Below the pieces are notes generated by a model. It was given only the letters and a program-made list of their open reading frames with translations, ran no database searches and had not been told where the DNA came from. The position numbers and the translations under genes were made by a program. Below, piece after piece: positions 8,638-18,537 of a stretch of DNA of 64,000 bases. The stretch comes from Photobacterium frigidiphilum (GTDB taxonomy: Bacteria > Pseudomonadota > Gammaproteobacteria > Enterobacterales > Vibrionaceae), in the NCBI RefSeq assembly GCF_003025615.1, contig NZ_PYMJ01000030.1, positions 1 to 64,000 on the forward strand, written 5' to 3'. Position 1 is the first letter of the stretch; every line of letters starts with the position of its first letter.

Positions 8638-8760
8638 TATGGCGTCAGCACAATCATCCCATTGCTCTCCACCCAGCCGGAATCACGGTTCAGCGCAGCC
8701 GACAAACTTTTGTATAAAGCCAAGAAAAACGGCCGCAACAGGGTTGAATGTGCTAATTAA
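8638..8760 (+). pseudogene. 3' remnant of a GGDEF (diguanylate cyclase) gene
   Basis: In one frame 8638-8760 reads YGVSTIIPLLSTQPESRFSA followed by ADKLLYKAKKNGRNRVECAN and a stop. The ADxxLYKAKKNGRNRV element is the hallmark C-terminal helix of GGDEF domains. No GGDEF signature or start precedes it, so only the last 40 codons of a lost gene remain. Confidence 0.75.
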
Positions 8761-8801
8761 CAACAAGTTACCAAATAAAGTATTATAACAATAAAGAGAC
8801 T

Positions 8802-9167
8802 TCAGACTGAATGGTTATAGCGGCTTCGCGAACTATCAGTTGAAGTGCGGTTATATTGGAAGAAAGTGAGTATATGTTTATTGTAAGCTTCCGATATCTT
8901 CTCACCACTCCAATAGAGAATATTACTTTCAAAATCAATACTATCTGCGGATTTTCCTTTAAGATCCAGAGTGAACCAGAAGTCTTTTGGTAATTCTACT
9001 TTTAATTTCGCTCCTAAAGCTGAGTTTAGGATAAATCCAGGACATGCTTGACCAGGTATTTCAACTCTAGCAATTTTGTTCAGGAGAGAGGCCATAGAAC
9101 CTAATCGGCATAGTAAGCTCAAGCCAGCAGCCCATTGCTGTACCTTCACTTTATATGGATTTGACAT
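8802..9167 (-). CDS. 121-residue protein of unknown function, coupled to serine hydrolase
   Basis: The ATG lies only 4 bases after the stop of the upstream serine hydrolase, so it is probably translated by coupling. The protein has a hydrophobic stretch near residues 12-30 (AAGLSLLCRLGSMASLL), a central segment with ELPKDFWFTLDLKGK, and a polar tail ending in SRSRYNHSV. No known domain was recognised. It could be an interaction partner or the displaced C-terminal domain of the hydrolase. Confidence 0.55.
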   Translation of the reverse strand: MSNPYKVKVQQWAAGLSLLCRLGSMASLLNKIARVEIPGQACPGFILNSALGAKLKVELPKDFWFTLDLKGKSADSIDFESNILYWSGEKISEAYNKHILTFFQYNRTSTDSSRSRYNHSV

Positions 9168-9171
9168 ACTT

Positions 9172-10470
9172 TCAACAGGTTCTGGTTGAGCAATGCTGAT
9201 TAATGTTTATCATCAAATTTATTAAGGGAGGGATATTATTGGCTATAATAGGCATTCCCGTCGTAAGCAATGAAACTGAAATATCTCTGGCCGGATCTGC
9301 CCAACAAAATTTATTAATCAACCCAATATGACCAAATGCGGATGAACTATGTCTCCCCCATAAGCCAAAAGGTTCACCACCTATCATTAAACCTGCGCTA
9401 TATCGCATCGGAAACATCAGCGTTCGATCAAATTGAATGGAACAATATTCTTGTGTCAAATGCCGAACCGTCATCGGTTGACAGATTTGTTTCCCTTCCC
9501 AAACACCATCATTCAATAGCATTTGAAAAAAACGGCTCATCTCTTCCGCTGTGCCCATGAGGTTTCCGGCAGGTATAACAGCATTATTAAACAGGGAGGT
9601 ATTACTCACTTCTGTGACCAATTTAATAGAGCCACCTAAGGCTCGTTTTATCAGGCTCGAAACAGGAAACATAGGCTTGAATCCTGTGGTATAGTTGGCG
9701 GCTATACTCGTTGCTTGTTCAGGCGCGATACCATATCTAAAATACTTCATATTCATTGGCTTTCGTACTCGTTCATCCAAAAACTGCTGAATATCCATAT
9801 TGGTTACTTTATTGATAATACGCTCTAAAATATACCCACCCGTTAATGCATGATAAGCTAGATTTTCCTTATGATGCGAAGATATCTCTGTCTCACACAA
9901 GAGTCTCCAAATTTCATCATTATCCGAAAGCGATCCAATCGGAATATTTTTGAGCAGTCCAGGTATGCCACTACGGTGGGATAAGACTTGATGAATATTA
10001 ATGTTTTTCTTACCGTGCAGGCCAAACTCAGGAAAATAAAAGCTGATAGTGTCATGTAAATTGATTAATTTGTCTTCATTAAGAAGATGTATTAAAAATG
10101 CTGTCACAGCTTTTGAAGCTGAAAAATAGCATACGGGTGTCTCCGGTTGCATGAGTACTTTATTTCCACGTTTAGGCGAACGAGGGCCATTTCCTCTGGC
10201 ATGGCCAATTCCCCTATGCAGAATTATTTTACCTCGTCGACGAAAACACAATGAAATACCTGGATGAGTACCTGTTCTATAAATTTCTTCAACTGAACGC
10301 CAAATTGATTCAACCCCATCAATCGTCATCCCTACAGTTGCAGGGTCAACTTCATCGTCATGATTAATAGTTGTAACTGCTGGAATTGATCTTGGCATAC
10401 GAATAGTATCCCCAATTCGAAGGTATCTATTTATACTCAGCATGCTGCGAAAGCCTAAATCTAAAATCAT
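9172..10470 (-). CDS. Beta-lactamase-fold serine hydrolase (class C/esterase type)
   Basis: The 432-residue protein carries the SxxK motif of serine beta-lactamase-fold enzymes as SASK at about residues 117-120. In the place of the YxN tyrosine is YHA near residue 206, and HIGL occupies the region of the usual H/KxG motif. The pattern fits EstB-like esterases or peptidases of COG1680 rather than a true beta-lactamase. No signal peptide is evident, so it is probably cytoplasmic. A weak GAG site precedes the ATG. The next gene begins 4 bases after the stop. Substrate is unknown. Confidence 0.75.
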   Translation of the reverse strand: MILDLGFRSMLSINRYLRIGDTIRMPRSIPAVTTINHDDEVDPATVGMTIDGVESIWRSVEEIYRTGTHPGISLCFRRRGKIILHRGIGHARGNGPRSPKRGNKVLMQPETPVCYFSASKAVTAFLIHLLNEDKLINLHDTISFYFPEFGLHGKKNINIHQVLSHRSGIPGLLKNIPIGSLSDNDEIWRLLCETEISSHHKENLAYHALTGGYILERIINKVTNMDIQQFLDERVRKPMNMKYFRYGIAPEQATSIAANYTTGFKPMFPVSSLIKRALGGSIKLVTEVSNTSLFNNAVIPAGNLMGTAEEMSRFFQMLLNDGVWEGKQICQPMTVRHLTQEYCSIQFDRTLMFPMRYSAGLMIGGEPFGLWGRHSSSAFGHIGLINKFCWADPARDISVSLLTTGMPIIANNIPPLINLMININQHCSTRTC

Positions 10471-10681
10471 TTTTTCATCTCAAATATAATGTGAATCTAA
10501 AATAACGATAGATCTTTATTTTTGAATGTACAATTATACTCATGATCATGGAAGATGCTTGATTTCTAATGATAAGAGGAACATGCAACTCCCCCTCACC
10601 TTGATTTCAGCAATCTGAGACACTTTTTAATTATTCATTTCATGAATACTTGCTCAAAGTCGATAAACAAGAGCATTTATT

Positions 10682-11572
10682 GTGCCCGCCACTACTGAAT
10701 TTACCGTTAAATCTATCCTGAAACAGCACAAAAGTAAGGTCACCATTACTTGGTTAATGGTTGTACTGGAAAATATGCTGATGGTACTACTCCCCCTTTT
10801 CGTCGGGTTTACTATCGATAGCTTACTGAACGGTGAGTTAACGGATCTGTTTTTGTTAGCAGCCTTACTAGTGCTACTTATTGTGGTATCAGTCGTTCGC
10901 CGTATTTATGACACTCGCGTTTACGGTGCGATTCGGGTCGAAGTGGGAGTATCTGTCGATAACCAAATGTGTCACCACCGAATATCAACCCGCAATGCTC
11001 GACTCGATATGTCCCGAGAATTGGTCGATTTCCTTGAAAACGACATTCCGCCGTTACTAACCGCCGTTATCCAATTAATTGCCTCTATCATCATTCTCGC
11101 TGTTTTTCATATAAAACTTGGCATCAGTGCGGTAATAGCCGGAATGGTAATGCTAATAGTGTACGCCCGATTCCATGGCTACTTTATCCGGCTTAATCGC
11201 TCGCTAAACAACCGAATGGAACATCAGGTTACTGTGCTGTCTCACGTGCCATTTCGTAGTGTTCGTCGTCATCTTGAGCGCATTAAACGCCGTGAAATTA
11301 TGATTTCTGACGTTGAAGCTGTCGTGTACGGCTTAATTTTTCTGGTGCTATTCAGCTTCGTCATTATCAATCTCTCAATTACCACTCTTATTAGTGATCC
11401 TACGGCCGGACATATCTTCTCTATCGTGACCTACTCTCTGGAATTTGTAGAAGCTGCAGTCTTACTGCCAATTACACTACAAACCCTGTCTCGTTTAACG
11501 GAAATCAGTCAGCGTCTCAATAAGAAAGCCCCAACGCCTACTACCGAATTACAACAGGAGAACAGTCAATGA
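10682..11572 (+). CDS. ABC-exporter-type six-TM domain protein lacking an ATPase
   Basis: The 296-residue protein has six hydrophobic segments in the layout of an ABC exporter transmembrane domain (ENMLMVLLPLFVGFTIDSLL; LAALLVLLIVVSVVRRIYDTR; later pairs near 120-165 and 215-265), with RRIYDTRVYGAIRVEVG at the place of the first long cytoplasmic loop. There is no Walker A, signature or Walker B motif and the protein ends after the last membrane segment. The start is GTG at 10682. The stop overlaps the RND adaptor's ATG by 4 bases, so it is the first gene of the efflux operon. How it would work without an ATPase is unknown. Confidence 0.75.
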   Translation: MPATTEFTVKSILKQHKSKVTITWLMVVLENMLMVLLPLFVGFTIDSLLNGELTDLFLLAALLVLLIVVSVVRRIYDTRVYGAIRVEVGVSVDNQMCHHRISTRNARLDMSRELVDFLENDIPPLLTAVIQLIASIIILAVFHIKLGISAVIAGMVMLIVYARFHGYFIRLNRSLNNRMEHQVTVLSHVPFRSVRRHLERIKRREIMISDVEAVVYGLIFLVLFSFVIINLSITTLISDPTAGHIFSIVTYSLEFVEAAVLLPITLQTLSRLTEISQRLNKKAPTPTTELQQENSQ

Positions 11573-12711
11573 AAATGAATAAAATACTCCCGATAGTGTT
11601 AGCTCTCTGTTTAATTGTCGGTGCGGGTGCCCTAGTTGTGATTTTGGAGCCAGACCCTGTTCAACCAATTACAAAAGCTCTGCTCAGGCAGCCCGTTTCC
11701 GTCACTCAAGTAGTACCACAAGCTTATCGCCCAACTATTACTTTATTAGGCACCACGCATGCGCGCTGGCCAGTAGAAATTAAAGCGCAAAGCAGTGCGA
11801 AACTGCTGCGTTTAACCAAGCAGACAGAGCCAGGAACTCTGGTAAAGCAAGGCGACATATTGGCTAAACTTGATACCACGCACCTTAAGTCACAGCTGGC
11901 TCAAGCTCGTAGCGCAATGAAACAAGCTGAACTCACGCTTCAACGCGAACAACATGAACAAACGGTTGCAATGAAGATGCTTTCTCACAAGACAAGTTCG
12001 GCCTATGCCCGACGTGAACCGCAGATTGCATCAGCCAAAGCCGATCTATTACAAGCTAAAGAAGCCTACACGAGTGCCAAACAATACTTGGAAGATGCCA
12101 CTATCACCGCACCATTTGATGCCGTGATTCTGAGCCGTGATATTAGCCCAAGTCAACAGCTCGAAGCTGGGGAAACTATGTTTAAATTAGCCGCTAGCGC
12201 AAGTTTGGATGTGTATTTACCTGTACCAGAACAACAATGGGCAGCAATCACAGCGGTACTGGAAAAACCACAAGTCCAAGTTACAGACAGGCAGGGACAG
12301 AGCTGGGCTGCATCAGTACGTTATGTCGCCCCACAAGCAGACAGATCTAGTCGCCAAAGACAAGTCGTACTGGCTGTTAATCAACCTTATCAAGAATTTC
12401 CAAGATTGCTTCCTAATCAACAAGTAACCGTTAAAGTCACTCTGGTCGAGCGCAATTTAGTGATGCAGATACCTCTCAGTGCACTAACCAGAGACGGACA
12501 AGTTTGGACTATTGATGAAGGCGACAAGCTACGCGTAGAAAGCATCACGCTGGTAGAAGAGAGCCGTCACCACGCTTATGTCATTTTTAATAACAATCCA
12601 CAACAAGAAAGATTAGTGGTCACCTATCCCTTACTTTCGATGCTTACGGGTGTGCACGTTGCCTCACAAATGACGGCAAGCGCACTTGCGAGTAAGGAGA
12701 ATATCCAATGA
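11569..12711 (+). CDS. RND efflux periplasmic adaptor (membrane fusion protein)
   Basis: The 380-residue protein has an N-terminal membrane anchor (ILPIVLALCLIVGAGALVVIL), a lipoyl half-motif (TEPGTLVKQGDILAKLDT), a coiled-coil hairpin (Lys/Gln/Ala-rich, about residues 115-165), the second lipoyl half (ATITAPFDAVILSRDIS) and beta-barrel and membrane-proximal domains. It would link the inner-membrane RND pump of the next gene to an outer-membrane channel; no TolC-type gene is adjacent. It shares 4-base overlaps with both neighbours, so the complex is made from one mRNA. Confidence 0.92.
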   Translation: MKMNKILPIVLALCLIVGAGALVVILEPDPVQPITKALLRQPVSVTQVVPQAYRPTITLLGTTHARWPVEIKAQSSAKLLRLTKQTEPGTLVKQGDILAKLDTTHLKSQLAQARSAMKQAELTLQREQHEQTVAMKMLSHKTSSAYARREPQIASAKADLLQAKEAYTSAKQYLEDATITAPFDAVILSRDISPSQQLEAGETMFKLAASASLDVYLPVPEQQWAAITAVLEKPQVQVTDRQGQSWAASVRYVAPQADRSSRQRQVVLAVNQPYQEFPRLLPNQQVTVKVTLVERNLVMQIPLSALTRDGQVWTIDEGDKLRVESITLVEESRHHAYVIFNNNPQQERLVVTYPLLSMLTGVHVASQMTASALASKENIQ

Positions 12712-15700
12712 GCTGGTTAACAAAATGGTTTATTAATAATCCGATTAGTGCCAACTTGTTGATGTTCGCCATCATCGCCAGTGGTGTATTGGCTTTTGGG
12801 CAACTTCGTGTTGAATCCTTTCCGCAGATCGCGCCATCCAGTTTGGTCATTAATGTGGCATATCCTGGAGGCAGTGCAAAGCAAATCGATGAAAGTGTGA
12901 CTCAGCGTATTGAAGAGTCGATCAGCGGTATTAGTGGCATCAAGCAGATCACCAGCCAATCCAGTGCTGGTCTGGCGACAGTACGAGTCAGAAAAACTGC
13001 CGATGCCAAGCTGGATAAGTTACTTGATGATGTGAGAAATCAGGTCAATGCCATCAGCGGTTTTCCAGCTCAAGCAGAGCGCCCTCAGGTAACTCGTGAC
13101 GAATTCACCAACCTTGCAGCATTTGTGATCATCTCTGCGCCAAGATCTGATAGCCAGTTACAACCAATTGCTAGGCAAGTTGAACTGGCTTTGAAGAAGC
13201 ATCCTCAAATCTCTAAGGTATCCAACTGGGGCAGCCGAGCCCCTTTACTGGTGATAGAGCCTGATATAGACAAACTGCGTAATGTCAGCCTAAGCCTTGC
13301 AGATCTGGCCGATAAAATTGAACAGTCGTCATTAGAAGCAAGAACAGGAGAGCTAAAAAGTGAGAAAGGTCGCATGATCATTCGAGGCGATGGTTATGCT
13401 GATGATTTGCAAAAACTACACGCATTGGACGTCGTTTCTACCCCAACAGGCAGCATTCGCCTAGGTGAATTAGCCAGCCTGACCAGAGACTATGAAGACA
13501 GCGGCGCAATAGTTCGTAATAATGGTGAAAATGCTATTGCACTGTTAGTCAGCACCCGTCAGACAGACAATTTAATGCATGTCAGTGAAGCGATAAAAAA
13601 GACGCTAGATACTGAACGCGCACGCCTCCCAAGCGATGTAACTCTATCAACCATGGCAGATATGGCACCCTATATCGAAGAGCAGCTGTTTCGCTTGGGT
13701 AACAACGCATGGCAAGGGCTATTAATTATTGTCATTCTTCTGGGCTTATTCCTCGATCTTAAGCTGGCTTTCTGGGTAGCAGTCGGAATTCCGATTGCAC
13801 TGTTCGGCACACTGAGTGCCATGAACATCATGAATTACAGTATTAACGACATTACTTTGTTCGGCTTTATTTTGGTGCTCGGGATTTTAGTTGACGACGC
13901 AGTGGTCGTCGGCGAAGCCATTCATTCAGAGCGGCAAAAAACCACCAATGCCAGAGAAGCTGCGTGGAAAGGTGTGCATTCGGTCTCGGTTGCAACTGTG
14001 TTTGGTGTACTGACTACAATAGCTGCATTTTCACCAATGCTTTGGATCAACAATGACTTTGCTAAGCTGCTGGCGGGCTTTTCCGCTGTCGTTATTTTTG
14101 CGCTGTTTTTCTCTTTGATTGAAAGTAAGTTTATTTTGCCTTCCCATTTGGCTGAAATGAAAATCAGCCACAAAAAAACAGGCTTGATTGCACGTATTCA
14201 AGCTATCGCTCAAAACGGTCTAAATACAGTGAACCAAAGCTTCTATCGCCCGATACTACAAACAGCTTTGCACAATAAGTTTGCGTCTCTACTTGGCTTT
14301 AGCGCATTTATTATCCTTGCATACGGAATGTGGTCAACTGGTACGATTCGCAGTGCGATTTTCCCTGAAATACCAGGTCGATACATTACAGCCAAATTGA
14401 CATTAGAAGATGGCGCACCACTGCCTTTACAGGCTAAGGCACTGGATAAACTAGAGCTTACCGCATTACAACTCAGTGACTCTTTGCAACATGATTATGA
14501 GTTGGAAGAAAAGCCACTGGTTAATTTGCTTGCATGGTCAGACGGTTATGGCGACATCGAAGTGACTGCCGAGCTGACCAATGAGGCACTATCTACATTG
14601 CCTGGTAATCAGATCACAAATGAATGGCGGCACTTAACCGGGCAAATAGAGGGCACGTACTCAGTCAAATTCACCTCAGCAGATGCGCCAGCTGGCGGTA
14701 CCTTTGTCAGCATTTCAGCATCCGATCGCGAGTTGGCTAAACAAGCGGCTACTGAGCTGGCAAAAGGATTGACTGAGCAACCGGGCGTTACAGATGTATT
14801 CGATGATGGTAAAGGAGGACAAGAGCAAATCCGCATTACTCTCAACGCTTATGGTCGCCAGCTTGGACTGACACAAGATAAAATTGCACGACTGGCTGGC
14901 GAAGCGTTTGGTCAAAGAGAAATTCACCGACTACTGGAACAGGGTCAAGAGACCAAAGTGATCGTCCGTTACCCTCAAAGTGAACGGATGACGCAAGTGC
15001 AGCTGCTACAAACCCCGATCATTTTACCAAACAGGCAAACCATATCACTGGGAGATATCGCCACGCTCAGCTCGGAACGAGAGCCTGAAATTCTGTACCG
15101 CCGTAACCGCGAGCAAGTAGTGAATGTGTATTGGAATCAAAACCGTGATATCCAGTCTCCTGAACAAACCATGCAGCAGCTAGCACTGACAATCGAGTCT
15201 TTGCAAATGCGTTATCCGGGCGTCAGCATTAAAGCCGGCGGCGAGTTTGAAGAGATGGGAGAAGTACAACAAGGGTTTAAGTCCGCGATGATTCTTACGA
15301 TGGTACTAATTTATATTCTTCTGGCAGTACCTCTCAAATCTTATTGGCAACCGCTCATTATTATGGCTGTTATCCCATTTGGTTTTGCTGGCGCAATTTT
15401 TGGCCACTATCTGATGGATTTACCGATCAGTATTTTGTCTATGTTCGGAATGATGGCGATGACAGGCATCGTTATTAATGACTCTTTGGTACTGATCACA
15501 CGCTTTAATTTTGAATATCGCGCAGGTATGCCGCTTAATCAGGCATTAATCACGGCTGGAACGAGCCGAATGAGGGCTATTTTCCTCACCACCATTACGA
15601 CAGTGTGTGGCCTTATTCCGCTGCTGAGTGAAACTGCTGAACAGGCTCAATACCTGAAACCAGCTGCCGTTTCATTGGTATTTGGTGAGCTGTTTGCCAC

Positions 15701-15806
15701 TGCTGTCACCCTAATTTTAATTCCGGTGCTGTTAGGTTCTGTCAGCCGGAAAAAATCACTGGATGAGTTATCACAAAGCGATATCGCGCAAGAGGTTGCA
15801 TCATGA
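12708..15806 (+). CDS. RND-family multidrug efflux permease
   Basis: At 1032 residues this has the full HAE-1/AcrB-like layout: TM1 (NPISANLLMFAIIASGVLAFG), a large periplasmic domain, TM2-6 from about residue 335, a second periplasmic domain, and TM8-12 near the C-terminus. The TM4 segment GILVDDAVVVGEAI contains the paired Asp residues of the proton relay, and GIVINDSLVLI lies in the second half. It is a proton-driven exporter working with the adaptor before it. The substrate cannot be read from sequence. The last four bases overlap the regulator gene. Confidence 0.95.
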   Translation: MSWLTKWFINNPISANLLMFAIIASGVLAFGQLRVESFPQIAPSSLVINVAYPGGSAKQIDESVTQRIEESISGISGIKQITSQSSAGLATVRVRKTADAKLDKLLDDVRNQVNAISGFPAQAERPQVTRDEFTNLAAFVIISAPRSDSQLQPIARQVELALKKHPQISKVSNWGSRAPLLVIEPDIDKLRNVSLSLADLADKIEQSSLEARTGELKSEKGRMIIRGDGYADDLQKLHALDVVSTPTGSIRLGELASLTRDYEDSGAIVRNNGENAIALLVSTRQTDNLMHVSEAIKKTLDTERARLPSDVTLSTMADMAPYIEEQLFRLGNNAWQGLLIIVILLGLFLDLKLAFWVAVGIPIALFGTLSAMNIMNYSINDITLFGFILVLGILVDDAVVVGEAIHSERQKTTNAREAAWKGVHSVSVATVFGVLTTIAAFSPMLWINNDFAKLLAGFSAVVIFALFFSLIESKFILPSHLAEMKISHKKTGLIARIQAIAQNGLNTVNQSFYRPILQTALHNKFASLLGFSAFIILAYGMWSTGTIRSAIFPEIPGRYITAKLTLEDGAPLPLQAKALDKLELTALQLSDSLQHDYELEEKPLVNLLAWSDGYGDIEVTAELTNEALSTLPGNQITNEWRHLTGQIEGTYSVKFTSADAPAGGTFVSISASDRELAKQAATELAKGLTEQPGVTDVFDDGKGGQEQIRITLNAYGRQLGLTQDKIARLAGEAFGQREIHRLLEQGQETKVIVRYPQSERMTQVQLLQTPIILPNRQTISLGDIATLSSEREPEILYRRNREQVVNVYWNQNRDIQSPEQTMQQLALTIESLQMRYPGVSIKAGGEFEEMGEVQQGFKSAMILTMVLIYILLAVPLKSYWQPLIIMAVIPFGFAGAIFGHYLMDLPISILSMFGMMAMTGIVINDSLVLITRFNFEYRAGMPLNQALITAGTSRMRAIFLTTITTVCGLIPLLSETAEQAQYLKPAAVSLVFGELFATAVTLILIPVLLGSVSRKKSLDELSQSDIAQEVAS

Positions 15807-16780
15807 TCAGCAGCCTACAGGTTGCTTTTACCACCGCCAATCGTCATAGTAGAAGTTACAAACATATTCTGACTGCTGCTATGACAGATTCTTCTGATAC
15901 CTCTTATACTCTTGTTCCCGAAATAGCGCTGCTTGCGCCTCTTCCTGAACACCATAGAAAAAGGTTCGAAACAGCTCTGCTTTTAATGCATGACACCTTG
16001 GCTGAAGGCCTATCTTGGGAACAAATCGCCGAGCAAAGTGCCATTTCCCCATACCATTTCCATCGTCAGTTTACTCTGCTGTTCAATGAGACGCCGGGGC
16101 AATACTTAAGCCGGGTTCGTCTGCAAAATGCTGTTAACCTACTCTTTATAGATGACGGCAAAAAGATCACCGAAATCGCGCATTTGTGTGGCTACTCTTC
16201 CTCGCAGGCTATGGCGAAAGTGCTCAAACAAAAGCTCGGTATGACAGCGAAATGCATTCGTGATCTTATTTCAACTGGCACCCCAGAAGATACCTCTCAG
16301 CTACTGGAAAAACTTGCCCATCCGGGGAAAGACCATTCGTTAGAAAAACAATTAGCGCAGTCTTTACCATGCGAGCTAGTTTGGTATCCGAAACGTGGTA
16401 TGAAAATACAACACATGCCTGATTTTGACTGGGATGTAATTTTCGACACTATCGGCAAAAAAAGCACGCAATTATTATGCGCGACTCCAATCTCAGAATT
16501 AAACCATCCATGGAAGGATATGTCTTATACCGTTGGGAACTGGCAAGTATCCAGTGAACATTTTGATCACTCGATCCCTGAGGGGTATTACCTGTGCTGT
16601 GAAGTCTATTTGGTATCAGATATAGCCTACAGCGCAGCGATTAAAGGGCTGTTTGAGCAAGCAGAAAAACAAGGGTACCAAGTGGATGAGGATGGCTGTT
16701 TTATAGAGATGGTTCGTGACGTAGAACTGACTTTAATCGGTGGCGCCACCTTTGCTTTTCAGGTTCCAATTATCGTATAA
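15803..16780 (+). CDS. AraC-family regulator with GyrI-like ligand domain
   Basis: The 325-residue protein has an AraC-type double helix-turn-helix in its first half (SWEQIAEQSAISPYHFHRQF; GKKITEIAHLCGYSSSQAMAKV) and a C-terminal domain with features of the GyrI-like/SOUL small-molecule binding fold (WKDMSYTVGNW, IPEGYYLCCEV). This is the Rob/BmrR-like arrangement in which a drug bound by the C-terminal part switches transcription. Being last in the pump operon, joined by an ATGA overlap, it most probably regulates its own operon. Confidence 0.85.
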   Translation: MISSLQVAFTTANRHSRSYKHILTAAMTDSSDTSYTLVPEIALLAPLPEHHRKRFETALLLMHDTLAEGLSWEQIAEQSAISPYHFHRQFTLLFNETPGQYLSRVRLQNAVNLLFIDDGKKITEIAHLCGYSSSQAMAKVLKQKLGMTAKCIRDLISTGTPEDTSQLLEKLAHPGKDHSLEKQLAQSLPCELVWYPKRGMKIQHMPDFDWDVIFDTIGKKSTQLLCATPISELNHPWKDMSYTVGNWQVSSEHFDHSIPEGYYLCCEVYLVSDIAYSAAIKGLFEQAEKQGYQVDEDGCFIEMVRDVELTLIGGATFAFQVPIIV

Positions 16781-16792
16781 ACTAAAATACCA

Positions 16793-17033
16793 AATCCGCG
16801 CCAGCACAGATCCATTGACTCGTTGATGGCGGATAGGCGACACCCGTTACCGAGTGCCGCCCTTCAAAGAACCCAGCGTGCAACTTTCACTGCACTGGGC
16901 TCAAGCCTCCACTAAGGCGTACTATGTTACCCACCTGCCGCTAAGGCAGATTTTGCAATGCACATTTGAAGCTTCAATACTTACTACCAAGGGTATTCTT
17001 GTTAAAGAATGGCGATTAATAGCGGTAAAAGAG
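16793..17033 (-). mobile_element. Probable group II intron remnant (5' part of domain IV)
   Basis: On the minus strand 16902-16870 reads GAGCCCAGTGCAGTGAAAGT then TGCACGCTGGGTT, followed by CTTTGAAGGGCGG. This resembles the GAGCCG-TGCG-GTGAAAGTCGCA-CGGTTC hairpin that lies just before the reverse-transcriptase ORF in bacterial group II introns. No reverse transcriptase and no intron domain V are present, so only a fragment survives between the efflux operon and the IS66 copy. The call rests on a remembered consensus. Confidence 0.45.
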
Positions 17034-17064
17034 GTAAGCGACTCATAAAACCACGGGGGCTTAC

Positions 17065-18524
17065 TTAATGGTAGATGTGCCACGGGAGAAGTGAATCGAT
17101 ATCAGGTTCAGACTTGGCTAGTTCTTTCATGCACTTAACCAGATAGTCATACACGATTAAGTCGTTTGCTTTTGCTGTTTCGATGATGCTGTAAAGCATT
17201 GCGCTGGCATCCGCTCCTTTGGGAGCATCAGAGAACAACCAGTTTTTTCGGCCTATAACCAGTGGTTTAATGGCTCGTTCCGCTCGATTATTATCGATAG
17301 ATAAATGCCCATCCTCAACATAACGTATCAGTTTCGGCCATTGACCTAACGTGTATTTTATTGCTTTTCCTAATTGGCTCGACGAGACGATATTTTGTTT
17401 GCTCAGCCACTGGAACAAGTCATTCAGTATCGGAATGGCGTGTTCTTGTCGTTCACTTAATCGCTTAGCCGCAGTACAGCCTTTTATCCTCGCTTCAAGG
17501 GCGTAAAGCTTCTGGATTTTAGCCAGCACAACATTCGCTTTACCTGTTTTCCCTTTTCCTTGAAGCTTTTTGGCATCCATGAACTTACGACGTGCGTGGG
17601 CCATATATCCTAGATTTTCAACATAAGCGAGACCGTCATACGCTTTATAACCATCGGTTGCAGATAGCCGTTATACTTCCCGAGAAAGGACTCGGGGCAA
17701 GCCCGTGAACGACTGTTGTGGTAGTCGAACAACACGATATTTTTCACACCATCAAGAGATGCCTTGGGGGAGTCAGCCCCCGAGCAGTAAACCCACATAT
17801 AACATTGCTTATTTTCCTTCAGGACATTGAGTGGTGTTTCATCTGCCTGCATAACCCAACGCGCCATTGTGGTTCTTGGTAGATCGATGCCCGCCTGTGA
17901 AAACAGCGTTTCCTAACGATAAAGCGGTAAGGTATATTGGTATTTACCGAGGATAATATTGGCAAGCAAGCTTTCTGTTGCATAGCTTTTAGGGATAAGA
18001 GCTGTCGGTGCTGGCTGTTGTTTTATAGCAACGCTTTGTGTATTTTGCTCGCATTGCCGACAGCCATATTTGGGACGAACGTATTCCAGTACTTTCAATA
18101 CAGCGGGGATGAATTCAAGTTTTTCACTGACATCGTCACCGATTTTGTGTAACTCGCCGTGGCAGCATGCGCAGACTTTCTCTTCCTCGGTTAGATCAAG
18201 AACGATGCGTTCACGAGGGAGATCTTTAGGAAGAGGCTTGCGCTTACCACGAACTTTCTTATCTGAAGTGGTGACCACTTCTGTCTGCACTGGTGCAGTC
18301 GCTTCTTGCTCAACTCCATTGAACAAGTCACCTTGTGCTTCATCATAAGGTTTAAAGGATTCAGCACGTTTAGCGAACTGGCGATCCAAGGCCAGTTTAA
18401 ACTGCTCAACAAGAGATATCTTTTCTGTTTCTAACCGCTCACATTTATCCATGAGAGACTGCACCATCGCTTGAAGCGCAGTGACATCTTGGCTTTGAGG
18501 GTTAATATCAGGCATCGTTTTCAT
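17065..18524 (-). pseudogene. tnpC: IS66 transposase tnpC, nonsense and frameshift mutated
   Basis: The first part (from 18524) has the IS66 N-terminal coiled region and zinc-finger-like CACCHGEL and CRQCEQ, ending in YTLPLYR. The next codon is TAG at 17913-17915 where the family has CAG (Gln), as translation past it continues ETLFSQAGIDLPRTTMARWV. The DDE core continues to about 17670, where GYLQ is followed by a one-base deletion; the next frame resumes as GYKAYDGLAYVENLGY and then the intact C-terminal part (HARRKF, NNRAERAIKPLVIGRKNW). The protein is therefore broken into three pieces. Confidence 0.9.
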
Positions 18525-18537
18525 GGTATTTATTATA

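Noticed and set aside
9172..10470. True beta-lactamase resistance gene
   Set aside because: No signal peptide and no YxN or KTG motifs as in class C enzymes; COG1680-type hydrolase fits better.
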